Part shown: in pieces, positions 18,745-27,124 of the stretch | Layout: each line of letters starts with the position of its first letter | Numbering within the stretch: position 1 is the first letter of the stretch | Assembly (NCBI GenBank): GCA_963707275.1 | Contig: CAVPPH010000005.1 | Span: 1 to 64,000 of the forward strand | Length of the DNA: 64,000 nucleotides | Source: JACKBK01 sp963707275 | GTDB taxonomy: Bacteria; Chloroflexota; Anaerolineae; JAAEKA01 | Direction: 5' to 3' | Program-made: the position numbers and the translations under genes | Notes under the pieces: model-generated | Seen by the model: only the letters and a program-made list of their open reading frames with translations | Told to the model about the DNA's origin: nothing | Databases searched by the model: none

Positions 18745-20143
18745 ATGGATAAGACGACAAGGCTGATCGCCATCCTGGTGCTGGCCGCTGCGGCCGTGCT
18801 ATATGCTGTTTCGCTGACGACGTCGGCCGAACGCGGCGGAGATTCGGGCTGGCGCGCTGGTGGTTTTTGCGATCGGTTTCTGGGCGACCGGGGCGCTTCC
18901 CGAACCCCTGACGGCCCTCCTTTTTCTCCTCGCTGCCGTCATTACGAAGGTCGCCCCGCCGCAAGTCGTCTTTGCCGGATTTTATTCATCGGCCGTCTGG
19001 CTGGTGTACGGCGGCATCGTGCTCGGCGTCGCCGTGAAAAAAACCGGCCTCGGACGGCGCACGGCCCAGGGATTGCTCGTGTATTGCGGGTCGACCTATA
19101 CAGGCGTCATCAGCGGCGTCGTATTGCTGGCCGTGCTTTTCGCCTTTGTCATTCCCTCGACCCTGGGCCGCATGGTATTGCTGGTTCCGGTGGTGGCGGC
19201 GATGGCCGAACGGCTGGGGTTTTCACAGGGCCGTCCCGGCTATGACGGGATCGTCATGGCGGCGATCCTGGCGTGCTTTGTCCCCTCCTGTGCCGTGCTG
19301 CCTGCCAACGTCCCCAACATGGTGACGGCCGGTGCCGCCGAGAGCTTGTACGACCTTCCTTTCAGCTACGGCTACTATCTGAAGCTGCACTTTCCGGTGA
19401 TCGGCCTCCTGAAGAGCCTTGCCATCATCGCTCTGGCCCGGGTGCTGTTCCCTGACCGGATTCGCGACACTTCTTCCCCTGGAGAATTAAAGATCAACCA
19501 GCCTTTCACCCCCCAAGAGCGCAGGCTGACGATCATCTTGGCGGCAACGCTGTTGCTGTGGCTGTCTGATTTTGTTCACGGAGTTTCGCCCGCCTGGGTG
19601 GCGCTGGCCGCCGCCCTGGTCTGTCTGCTGCCGGTTGTGGGGATCTTTCCGGAGGGGGCTTTCAGTCGGGAAATAAACATCGGCCCCTTCTTCTATGTCG
19701 CCGGGGTCCTGGGGCTGGGGGCCGTGGTGGGCCACTCCGGACTGGGCGACATCTTGGGAAGGCAGCTGACGGGCTTGATCGATTTCGCCCCAGATCGGGA
19801 CTTTCACAATTTCGTCTCGCTGGTCACCGTTGCCACGGCCCTGGGTCCGGTGACGACCGCCCCGGGCGTTCCGGCGGTTTTGGCCCCCCTTTCGGCCGAG
19901 CTGGCGGCGGCCACCGGTTTTCCGCTGGGCACGGTCTTGATGACACAGGTGATCGGGTTCTCCACCCCGCTGCTCCCCTATCAGGTGGCGCCGGTCGTGG
20001 TGGGGATGCAACTTGGCCGGGTGAGCGGTGCCAAAGGCGCCCGCATGACGCTGGCCCTTGCCGTTGTATCGCTGTCGGTTCTGATGCCGGTCAACTATCT
20101 GTGGTGGGCCCTGCTGGGGGTTTTTGAGCGTGCGCCGTTTTGA
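18745..20143 (+). CDS. SLC13/DASS-type anion permease (frame-broken near start)
   Basis: An integral membrane protein of about 465 codons in the divalent-anion/sodium symporter superfamily. After a first transmembrane helix (LIAILVLAAAAVLYAVSL) the frame breaks near 18,835. The remainder has about eleven hydrophobic segments, including FAIGFWATGALPEPLTALLFLLAAV, VFAGFYSSAVWLVYGGIVLG, an ACFVPSCAVLPANVPNMVTAGAAESL hairpin loop and the matching second repeat VATALGPVTTAPGVPAVLAPL, as expected for the inverted-repeat fold with re-entrant loops. The usual SNT signature is diverged, so the substrate (dicarboxylate, sulfate or other) cannot be named. It converges with the MFS gene, with a small hairpin (GGTCGC/GCGACC, 20,180-20,195) between them. 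Confidence 0.8.
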
Positions 20144-20202
20144 GAGATCGCTTGGACGCAGCGGGATCCGAGGGAAACCGGTCGCGACAGCGACCCGACT
20201 GA

Positions 20203-21468
20203 TTATTTCTCCGGTACCCGGGCCGCGGGTTTCAGGAACAACACCAGCATCGCGACCAGAAAAAGCAGGAGGCTGTTCAGGAGCCAGGCCGTGGCGTAGG
20301 TGCCGGTCCGGTCATAGATGAAGCCGCCCAGGATCGGCCCCAGCGCTCCGCCGAGACCGGTCGAAAAGAAAATCAGCATCCCGTATGCGGATCCCAGGAT
20401 CCGGCGCCCGAAGCGGTCCGAAATCAGGATGGGCATCACCGGGGCCAGCGAGCCGTACCCAAAGCCGTACACCACCGCAAACAGATAGAGCAGTGCGACG
20501 GTTTTGGCGTGGTAGAGGATGGCCATCCCCACGGCCATGATCAAAAATCCCACAGAGGCCGAAAGCTTTGCGTCCCGCAGCCGGTCGCTGAGCCATCCGA
20601 AGAAAAATTTCCCGCAGGCGCCCAAGACCCCCGTGAGCCCCAGCGCCGATGCGGCCCGGATCTTGTCGACGCCGGCGTTGACCGCATAAGGGACCTGGTG
20701 GACAAAGGTCATCATCACCGTCATGACCGCCAAGATGTTGCAGAACACCAGCAACCAGAAACGGGAGTCCCGCAACACGGTACGCAGGGACCGTTGCGGC
20801 TGCAGGACGGAGGCTCCCGCCGGGGCGGCCGGTGGGCCGGTATTTTTTTCACCGTCCGGCAGCAGACCGCAGGCCTCCGGACCGCTTTGGCCCATGAAGA
20901 TTTGCGCCACGGCGATGCCTACCGCGGCCGTGACCAGGCCGATGAAGCGGAAACCGGTCCGCCAGCCGAACGTGTTGACGATATACCCTGCCAGGGGGGC
21001 CATGAACATGGTCCCCAGGCCGATCCCGGTGGAAGCCAGGCCGAGGGCCAACCCTCGCCGACGGACAAACCACTTGCCCACCGCGGCACCGCAGACGACC
21101 ATCCCCGCACCGGCCGCCCCGAGGCCGACCAGCACGCCGTAGCACAGATAGAGACCGAGGGGGGTCTTCGCATAGCTGACCAGAAAAAACCCCAGGGAGG
21201 TCGTGGCGACACCGGCGGTCATGATCCATTTCGGGGCGAAGGTGTCCAACAGGCGTCCGGCGACGATTCCCCCCGAAGCGTAAACCACCAGGTTGATGGA
21301 GGCACCCAGGGAAATGGTGGTCATGGGCCAGCCGTACTCGGCGAACATCGGTTTGACGAAGATGCCGAAGGAGTAGCGCGCACCGTAGACGATGACCAGA
21401 ATCGCAAAGGCGCTGGCAACCACATACCATCCCCGGTAAGGTTTCTCGGTCTGATCAAGTCCGTTCAT
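20203..21468 (-). CDS. MFS transporter, oxalate/formate or monocarboxylate type
   Basis: A complete 421-residue twelve-helix permease. The N-terminal segment YRGWYVVASAFAILVIVYGARYSFGIFVKPMFAEYGW is typical of the OFA/monocarboxylate-porter branch, and the loop between helices 2 and 3 has GRLLDTFAPKWIM. A central hydrophilic loop (GEKNTGPPAAPAGA) separates the two halves, and the second half repeats the loop motif as GWLSDRLRDAK. Substrate is probably a small organic anion, by family. Start at 21,468 was chosen because the residues upstream are low-complexity and not membrane-like. It is convergent with the SLC13-type permease, so two anion transporters sit back to back. Confidence 0.85.
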   Translation of the reverse strand: MNGLDQTEKPYRGWYVVASAFAILVIVYGARYSFGIFVKPMFAEYGWPMTTISLGASINLVVYASGGIVAGRLLDTFAPKWIMTAGVATTSLGFFLVSYAKTPLGLYLCYGVLVGLGAAGAGMVVCGAAVGKWFVRRRGLALGLASTGIGLGTMFMAPLAGYIVNTFGWRTGFRFIGLVTAAVGIAVAQIFMGQSGPEACGLLPDGEKNTGPPAAPAGASVLQPQRSLRTVLRDSRFWLLVFCNILAVMTVMMTFVHQVPYAVNAGVDKIRAASALGLTGVLGACGKFFFGWLSDRLRDAKLSASVGFLIMAVGMAILYHAKTVALLYLFAVVYGFGYGSLAPVMPILISDRFGRRILGSAYGMLIFFSTGLGGALGPILGGFIYDRTGTYATAWLLNSLLLFLVAMLVLFLKPAARVPEK

Positions 21469-22030
21469 TTCAAATTTCCGTGCGTATCGGTTTTTTGGCA
21501 CAATCGGCGGCCGGCTTAAACCGAGACCCGACCCGCCGAACGAATCCGAGAGGGCAAAGCGCCCGCCTCGCTCTCGTGCCAGACCCGACTCCTGTACAGG
21601 AAAAGAGACGGCCTGTCCAGCGCGGCGACCCAACAGCCCACGGTTTAAATCGAAAAAATGGGCAAGTGGCGGAAAAACTTGCTTTCGTCCTCAAGCGCTC
21701 AAACCGGGGCGGACAGCCGCCTAACCACCTTGGCTGCGGGTCGCGACGCGCGAAGGTGAGCAGGCCGCACACCTGGCCCCCCGAAACGGCTATAAACGGC
21801 GAGGGAAGGCTGGCATTTATCTTGCATCAAATTTAACCGGAGCGCTGATCGTCTGTCCGTCCTACGCATCCGAAGCGGCAGTCGGTGCGGCAACCCGGCG
21901 GCGTCCTCCAGAATGGCGATTGCCGACGGCCGGGTCATCCGGGACGCGGCTGCGACAAAAAAATGGCGAGGCGATCGCCGTTTCAGATCCGATTACCCAT
22001 TCCCGTGGACCCATTGTCCGGAGGGGAATT
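21469..22030. other. 562-bp intergenic region
   Basis: No convincing gene. An ORF at 21,480-21,836 has a basic, proline-rich composition without domains and is rejected. The palindrome CCTGTACAGG lies near 21,592, upstream of the MFS gene on its strand. A sigma-54-type promoter (separate entry) is near 21,811. The rest is featureless. Confidence 0.5.
21811..21826 (+). promoter_or_regulatory. Candidate sigma-54 promoter
   Basis: TGGCATTTATCTTGCA has the GG (21,812-13) and GC (21,824-25) dinucleotides exactly 10 bases apart and matches TGGCAC-N5-TTGCA apart from the base after TGGCA. It would transcribe the TerB-like gene with a leader of about 190 bases. A sigma-54 activator site was not identified. 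Confidence 0.5.
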
Positions 22031-22528
22031 ATGACACGCCAGGAAGCCATCGAGAGCTTACGCAGATTCGGAATTGAGGGGGAACAGGTGTATTTGATCG
22101 ATATTATCCCCCTGATCCAGATGTTGTGGTGCGACGGCAAGGCGCAGGAAAGTGAAGTGGCCCTGCTGCGGGAGTTCCTTGAGCGCCACGTGGCGCACAT
22201 CAATCAGGTGGCCGGCTACCGCCTGCTGGAGGTCGATGCGGCTTGGCGCTTTGTCGAAAGATTTCTGCGCGAGCGGCCTGACCCGGAGCTGTTGGGGATC
22301 CTGCAGTCGTTCGTCGCCCCGGTGCGGCTGGCCTCCGGAAGCCCCGACGAACGGGGCCGAGTGCGTGATTGTCTGCTGGCGGCCTGCTTGGACATTGCCT
22401 CCAGCGCGGGGACCGACTATCCTTATGGGGGTGGCGAACGCTTCTGCGTCGAGGAAAAACGATGTTTTTTTGAAATTCTGAGTGCCTTGGAAGCGGCTGC
22501 GCCCTCACCTGAAGCTGTTCGGCGCTAG
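22031..22528 (+). CDS. TerB-like helical protein of unknown function
   Basis: A 165-residue, largely alpha-helical protein. The segment YLIDIIPLIQMLWCDGKAQESEVALLREFL resembles the first helices of TerB-type (tellurite-resistance) domains, where an acidic DGK/E pair binds metal. After that come FVERFLRERPDPELLGILQSF and a C-terminal ERFCVEEKRCFFEILSAL helix that repeats the EE-x3-F pattern. No signal or membrane segment. A strong RBS (GGAGGGG) lies five bases before ATG 22,031. It is monocistronic between a sigma-54-like promoter and an intrinsic terminator. Function is unknown, and the TerB call is at the fold level only. Confidence 0.65.
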   Translation: MTRQEAIESLRRFGIEGEQVYLIDIIPLIQMLWCDGKAQESEVALLREFLERHVAHINQVAGYRLLEVDAAWRFVERFLRERPDPELLGILQSFVAPVRLASGSPDERGRVRDCLLAACLDIASSAGTDYPYGGGERFCVEEKRCFFEILSALEAAAPSPEAVRR

Positions 22529-22535
22529 CAAGCGG

Positions 22536-22578
22536 ACCGCCATCCGGGGGAAAACACCCTTGGGGGCGGCGGTTTTTT
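22536..22578 (+). terminator. Intrinsic terminator after TerB-like gene
   Basis: ACCGCC (22,536-22,541) pairs with GGCGGT (22,568-22,573) around a G/C-rich inner loop and is followed immediately by a run of six T. It lies 7 bp after the stop codon. Confidence 0.75.
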
Positions 22579-22724
22579 ATGTTCATGGCGACGATGAGTG
22601 TGCTAAGGAGTGTCCATCCACCAAGACTTCATCCGTGGTGGGACACGAAGCAGCTTTTTAACCGCTGGTCCGCCCGCGGGGCAGACCCCGGCTGGAAAAC
22701 CCGGCCCAACGACCGATCCCGGTG

Positions 22725-23056
22725 ATGGCAATCATGATATCGCTCCTTGGCAAGAAACGCTGTGTGGTCTGCACCACGCTCCTCCTGCTGGCCGTGAGCC
22801 TGCCTGCCGCTGCGGACATCTACATGTACCGCGACCGGCACGGGGTGCTGCATTTTACCAACGCCCCGGCCAAATCCGGTTACCGTCTGTTTTTAAGCAC
22901 CCGCACGCCCACCGTCGGCCGCCGGACCCCCACCGACCGGTTTGACCAATTCATTATCGATGCGGCGCGAACACACGGCCTCGACGTTCCCCTCCTCAAG
23001 GCCATTATCAAGGTGGAATCAGATTTCAACCCCCAAGCGGTATCCAGAGCCGGGGC
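22725..23056 (+). pseudogene. Lytic transglycosylase, 3'-truncated at a sequence join
   Basis: The first 110 residues of a peptidoglycan lytic transglycosylase of the DUF4124-SLT type. A signal peptide (CVVCTTLLLLAVSLPAAA) leads into DIYMYRDRHGVLHFTNAP, the DUF4124 motif, and then the start of the SLT fold: FDQFIIDAARTHGLDVPLLKAIIKVESDFNPQAVSRAGA, including the catalytic Glu in KVESDFNP. The family continues with KGLMQLMP, but here the sequence switches at about 23,056 to an unrelated purine-rich stretch and gene content of another organism. The truncation is therefore probably an assembly join rather than decay. Confidence 0.85.
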
Positions 23057-23085
23057 GTGGGAGAGAGGGGGAGAAGAGAACGTGA
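23050..23085. other. Probable chimeric junction between two genomes
   Basis: At about 23,056 the SLT coding sequence stops matching its family, followed at once by a purine tract (GGGAGAGAGGGGGAGAAGAG) and then by genes of Chloroflexota character. Purine or pyrimidine tracts recur at 23,527, 27,060, 48,710 and 56,690 but were not seen left of the junction, so the tract belongs to the right-hand genome and may have caused the misjoin. Confidence 0.75.
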
Positions 23086-23119
23086 CAATCGCTGTCTGGA
23101 CTTCAAGAAGGAGACTATC

Positions 23120-23510
23120 ATGACACCACGGAAGCAGAATTCTTTCACATCGGGAATTGGAGACGTATCAGCTTGGGTTCGAGGCGTCGATGCGCATCTT
23201 CGAATTGAGCAAGGGCTTTCCGCGGGAAGAAACTTACTCGCTGACAGATCAGATTCGACGATCCTCGCGCTCGGTCTGCGCCAACCTTGCTGAGGCGTGG
23301 CGGAAGCGCCGCTACCCGGCTGCCTTCATTGCAAAACTGAGCGACTCGGAAGCGGAAGCGGCTGAAACGCAGGTCTGGCTCGAATTCGCTGTCGCCTGCG
23401 GATACATGGATGCCAACAGCGCGGCCGAACTCGACGCCACGTACGAACAAGTTCTTGGCAAACTGGTCCGCATGATCCAACGCCCCGACCAGTGGACCCC
23501 AAAGGCCTGA
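23120..23510 (+). CDS. Four-helix-bundle protein (S23-type; one frame break)
   Basis: About 130 residues of the four-helix-bundle family first found in rRNA intervening sequences. The core is typical: FEASMRIFELSKGFPREETYSLTDQIRRSS, RSVCANLAEAWRKRRYPAAFIAKL and SDSEAEAAETQVWLEFAVACGY. The family start (HRELETYQLGFEASM) is in a different frame from the ATG at 23,120, which reads MTPRKQNSF and has an AGAAGGAG ribosome binding site, so one base is probably missing near 23,145. Function is unknown, with roles in nucleic-acid binding or as a scaffold suggested by structure. It is the first complete gene to the right of the junction. Confidence 0.85.
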
Positions 23511-23526
23511 GCCATCCATAAAGTAC

Positions 23527-23570
23527 TTTCCCTCTCCCCCTCTCCCCCTCTCCCCTCTCCCCCTCCCCCA
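23527..23570 (+). repeat. Polypyrimidine tract before glycosyltransferase gene
   Basis: A 44-bp run of only C and T built from CCCTCT and CCCCTCT units ends seven bases before ATG 23,577. It belongs to a class of purine/pyrimidine tracts in this genome. Confidence 0.85.
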
Positions 23571-23576
23571 CTCACC

Positions 23577-25124
23577 ATGTCACCCCCTCCCTCCTCCCGC
23601 CACCGCCTCATCCCACTGATCGTCACCAGCGCCGCCGCGATTCTCTACCTCGCCACCCTTTCCCGTCACTACACCGGCGACAGCATCGAATACGCGCTGG
23701 CCATCGATCTGGGCGACCCGGCTTACTTGCTGGATCCGTATCACCCGCTGCTGCATCCGCTGGGACTGGCATTTTATCGACTCTGGCAGGCATTGGGCTG
23801 GACGGGCCAGTCGCTGCTGCCACTGCAAGTCCTGAACGCGCTGGCCGGCGCGGTCTGCGCCGGGCTGGTGACGGACATCGCGCGCCGCCTCACCGGGTCA
23901 GCCCGGCTGGCGCTGGTGACAGGGTTAGGTTTCGCGGTTTCAGGCGGACTGTGGATGCTCAGCGTTGAGGCGGAGTTTGTCACCCCGCCGCTGGCGTCCG
24001 CGCTGCTGGTCCTGTGGGCGCTCTTTGCTGCGTCGCCAAGGCGAGCAGGCAGAACGGGGTACGCCATCCTGTTGGCGCTGGCTACGGCTGTGGCGTTCTG
24101 GAGCTACGCCAGCGGCGCAATCCTCTTTCTCGTTGTGCTGACCGGTATCCTGCTGGACGGCCGGCTGGAGCAATCGGTTCGCCGCCGGCAGGCGTTGACT
24201 TACAGCAGCGCGCTGTTGATCGTGGTTATCCCGGCGACGCTGATATTCCTGGCGCAGTGGTCGCAGGGCGACTGGGCGCGCGTGCCGGCTTACTTTCTCA
24301 GCCGCGGCAGCTACAGCCGCTTTGCGCTGAGCGACCTGCCCCACGGAGTCTACGGGTTCCTGCGCTCGCTGGCCCTTTACCCGCGCCTCAGCCTGGTCGG
24401 TACGACCCGCCAGTTTCTCGATCAGGCTTCACCTGCCGGCCGCGGGCTCTTCATTGCGTATTACGGGCTGGCGTTGCTGGTTGCCTGTGCACCAGTGGCG
24501 CTGGCAGTACGTCACCGGCAGAGCCTGCTGGCAACGCACCGGCGGTCGTTGGCGATTCTGGCCGTCTGGTCAGCGGCCTTTGCGGCCTTCGCCATCTACT
24601 GGGTGCCGGGCGACGTCTCGTTCTGGCTGCCAGTGCTGGCGGCCTGGTGGCTGGTGCTGGCGCTGGTGATTTCGGTCGCCGGTGCGCACCGGCTGAAAGA
24701 CAGCCATCGCTGGTTGGCAGGGCTGACGGTCGCGGTCATAATGCTGGCGGTCATCAACGGCGCGTTCGAGATCCTGCCGCGTCGCGACCTGTCCACCAAC
24801 CGCCCCTATCAGTTTGCCGCAGACGTGGCAGCCCAAACTGGTGAGACCGACATCGTGCTGACCCGCGGCGACGACATCAGCGGCCTCTATTTGGCATATT
24901 TCGCCGGACGACAGGTGTTCTACGCCGCGCCTGAGACGCTGGACAGCTTGCGCAGTTACGCCGTATCATCTACCCAAACGACAGAGCGTCGTGTGGTCGC
25001 AGTGGATGTGGATGCCGAGCAGCTTGGCTGGTGGCAGGCGCTGCTGGCAGCCAGTCAGTGGCAAGAGGTTAACCAGTTTTCTCTACCGAACTCCGGTCTG
25101 CTGATCGTGATCACGCCGCGGTGA
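23577..25124 (+). CDS. GT-C membrane glycosyltransferase (DUF2723/GT39-like)
   Basis: A 515-residue protein with about eleven transmembrane helices. After the first helix (LIPLIVTSAAAILYLATL) the first extracytoplasmic loop has YTGDSIEYALAIDLGDPAYLLDPYHPLLHPLG, which carries the acidic residues and the HPL..P segment typical of polyprenol-phosphate-dependent GT-C enzymes of the DUF2723 kind. The C-terminal 110 residues are soluble (NRPYQFAADVAAQTGETDIVLTRGDD) and presumably face the outside. It probably transfers a sugar from a lipid carrier to protein or glycan, but the substrate cannot be read. It stands alone between the four-helix-bundle gene and a convergent HhH gene. Confidence 0.75.
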   Translation: MSPPPSSRHRLIPLIVTSAAAILYLATLSRHYTGDSIEYALAIDLGDPAYLLDPYHPLLHPLGLAFYRLWQALGWTGQSLLPLQVLNALAGAVCAGLVTDIARRLTGSARLALVTGLGFAVSGGLWMLSVEAEFVTPPLASALLVLWALFAASPRRAGRTGYAILLALATAVAFWSYASGAILFLVVLTGILLDGRLEQSVRRRQALTYSSALLIVVIPATLIFLAQWSQGDWARVPAYFLSRGSYSRFALSDLPHGVYGFLRSLALYPRLSLVGTTRQFLDQASPAGRGLFIAYYGLALLVACAPVALAVRHRQSLLATHRRSLAILAVWSAAFAAFAIYWVPGDVSFWLPVLAAWWLVLALVISVAGAHRLKDSHRWLAGLTVAVIMLAVINGAFEILPRRDLSTNRPYQFAADVAAQTGETDIVLTRGDDISGLYLAYFAGRQVFYAAPETLDSLRSYAVSSTQTTERRVVAVDVDAEQLGWWQALLAASQWQEVNQFSLPNSGLLIVITPR

Positions 25125-25139
25125 TTCGTTCCGGGACGC

Positions 25140-25169
25140 AAAAAGCCGCCGGACCATAGGTCCAGCGGC
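25140..25169 (-). terminator. Intrinsic terminator for DUF4332 gene
   Basis: On the minus strand an 11-bp stem with one mismatch (arms 25,145-25,155 and 25,159-25,169, loop of three) is followed by five T (AAAAA at 25,140-25,144 on the plus strand). It lies 46 bp past the stop of the HhH gene. Confidence 0.8.
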
Positions 25170-25214
25170 CGGGCGGCAACGATGGCGACGATGTTCTGCG
25201 TTGCAGGCGAGTTT

Positions 25215-25619
25215 CTAGTATTGAAGTATCCGCGGCAGGGCCTTGGCCTGGCTGACCCAGTCGGTCACGTTGGCTTGCGTGGGGAGGCGCTGCACGAAAT
25301 GCTCGGCGGCGGCCTCGTTGATCTTGGCGAACAGGTTTTCGGGGTTGCGTTGCGCCAACTCAGCCACGGTGTCCACACCGGCCCACTCCAGCAGGTCCGA
25401 GTAGACCCTGCCAACGCCTTTGATGCGCGCCAGGTCGGCCCGGTTGGCCAACTCCAGCACTTCCTTGCTGTCGGTGCCGAGCATGCCGGCCAGCTCAGCC
25501 CGCTGTTGCGGCGTAGCCGCAGCAGCCAACAGCTTGTCCGAGTTGGTCAGACCGACCTCGCGCAGCTTGGCAGCCAGCTCTTCTCGTACACCAAATAGTT
25601 CATCAATTCTAAGCGCCAT
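25215..25619 (-). CDS. DUF4332 helix-hairpin-helix protein
   Basis: A 134-residue, all-helical protein with two HhH-like units: one around ELAAKLREVGLTNSDKLLAAAAT and a second at ARIKGVGRVYSDLLEWAGVDTVAELAQRNPENLFAKI. The latter is the diagnostic DUF4332 signature, related to the Pol X/TIGR04256 fold that binds DNA non-specifically. Function is unknown. Start at 25,619 (MALRIDELFGV) is chosen because AAGGAG lies nine bases upstream. It has its own terminator and converges with the glycosyltransferase gene, so it is monocistronic. Confidence 0.85.
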   Translation of the reverse strand: MALRIDELFGVREELAAKLREVGLTNSDKLLAAAATPQQRAELAGMLGTDSKEVLELANRADLARIKGVGRVYSDLLEWAGVDTVAELAQRNPENLFAKINEAAAEHFVQRLPTQANVTDWVSQAKALPRILQY

Positions 25620-25851
25620 CGGTAGTCTCCTTGCAAGATGGTTCTGCGCCACAAACGTGGCAATGTCACAGTAGGGGGATCGTGAAAGGAATTATACCGC
25701 GCTTCCTGCCATGATACAATTACATCCTGCTGACAATGTTGTCGGCCCGTCCTGCTTTGCCTTCCGCCGACGATTGTTGTATACTTGCCCGCGGTGTCTT
25801 CCAACCTGATTTGCATTGGGTGACTGTTTCATACCGGCTCAAGGAGGAGCT

Positions 25852-26916
25852 ATGCCTGCGCTGTCGCCACAAGATTTCGTTTCACGCGACTATAGTTCTG
25901 ATCTGTCTGCCGCCGATCTGCTGCGAGCCTACCGGCTCATGGTGCTGTCGCGTAAGCTGGATGAGCGCTGCTGGATTCTGCACCGCCAGGGTAAGATCGC
26001 GTTCCACATCTCCGGCATCGGGCAGGAAGCCTGCCAGCTTGCCGCGGGTCTGGCGTTGCAGCCGGGTAAGGACTATTACTTCCCCCACTACCGCGATATG
26101 GTGACGGTGCTGGCGTTGGGCATGCGACCGGTGGATATCCTGATGGGCACTTACGGCAAGGCGGGCGACCCGGGCAGCGGCGGCCGGCAGATGCCCAACC
26201 ACTACAACTTTCGCCCCGCAAACATCGTCAGCGTCTCCAGCCCGGTGACCACCCAGGTGCCGCAGTGCGCCGGAGTTGCTTTTGCCATCAAGCTGCGCGG
26301 CGAGGATAGTGTTGCGATGTGCGCGCTGGGCGAGGGCGCCACCAGTCAGGGTGACTGGCACGAGGGGCTGAACTGGGCCGGCATCCACAAGCTGCCCTTC
26401 ATCTGCCTGGTGGAGAACAACAGCTACGCCATTTCGGTCCCCATGGACATGCAGATGCCGGTGGCCAACGTGGCCGACCGCGGCTACGCCTACGGTATGC
26501 CCGGCGTCGCCTACGACGGCAACGACTTCTTCGAGAGCTACAACGTCACGCGTGAAGCGGTCGAGCGGGCGCGTCGCGGCGACGGCCCGACGCTGCTGGA
26601 AGCCAGGACCACCCGCCTTACTGCGCACTCCAGCGACGACGACGACCGCACCTATCGCGACCGGGCCGAGTTGGAAGCGCAGAAACGGCGCGATCCGCTG
26701 CCATTGCTGGCCGGCCGCCTTCAGGAAATGGGCGTGCTCAAGACCAATGCGGTCGCTGAGATCGAAGCCGAGGTGATGCGCGAGATCGACATCGCTCTGG
26801 ACAACGCCCTGCGCGCGCCCTACCCCGAGCCGGAAGCCGCCCTGGAACACGTCTTCGCCCCCGGCAGCGTCGGCGACCGCTACGTCAAGGCGTGGCGGGT
26901 CGTGGGTGGCGAGTAG
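25852..26916 (+). CDS. 2-oxoacid dehydrogenase E1 component, alpha subunit
   Basis: Thiamine-diphosphate-dependent decarboxylase subunit of a branched-chain 2-oxoacid or pyruvate dehydrogenase complex. A 354-residue intact protein with FHISGIGQEACQLAAGLAL, DYYFPHYRDMVTVLALG, a flexible loop GGRQMPNHYNF, the thiamine pyrophosphate motif ALGEGATSQGDWHEGLNWA (GDG type changed to GEG) with ENNSYAIS closing it, and the phosphorylation-loop-like LTAHSSDDDDRTYR. Length and the HSSDDD..YR element favour the branched-chain type. RBS AAGGAGGAG directly precedes ATG 25,852. It is followed by E1 beta, E2 and E3 genes. Confidence 0.92.
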   Translation: MPALSPQDFVSRDYSSDLSAADLLRAYRLMVLSRKLDERCWILHRQGKIAFHISGIGQEACQLAAGLALQPGKDYYFPHYRDMVTVLALGMRPVDILMGTYGKAGDPGSGGRQMPNHYNFRPANIVSVSSPVTTQVPQCAGVAFAIKLRGEDSVAMCALGEGATSQGDWHEGLNWAGIHKLPFICLVENNSYAISVPMDMQMPVANVADRGYAYGMPGVAYDGNDFFESYNVTREAVERARRGDGPTLLEARTTRLTAHSSDDDDRTYRDRAELEAQKRRDPLPLLAGRLQEMGVLKTNAVAEIEAEVMREIDIALDNALRAPYPEPEAALEHVFAPGSVGDRYVKAWRVVGGE

Positions 26917-27124
26917 CAAGCGCGAGTGGCGAACCGGCAGAGCGAATGGTCGGCATGATCGTCTATTCACCAGCGACGACGTACATCCGGGCTGGCATGG
27001 TCGGAGACCGGCCAGAGCGCTATTTAGAGAACAGGCAGATCGGGATCAGGGTCAGATTTCCCTCCTTTCCTTCCTTTCCCTTCCCATCTCCCGGCACCTA
27101 ATCCCCAGCCCCCACGAGGAACCT

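Noticed and set aside
21480..21836. A 118-codon ORF upstream of the TerB-like gene
   Set aside because: Basic, Arg/Pro-rich composition without domain or RBS, and it overlaps the likely sigma-54 promoter.
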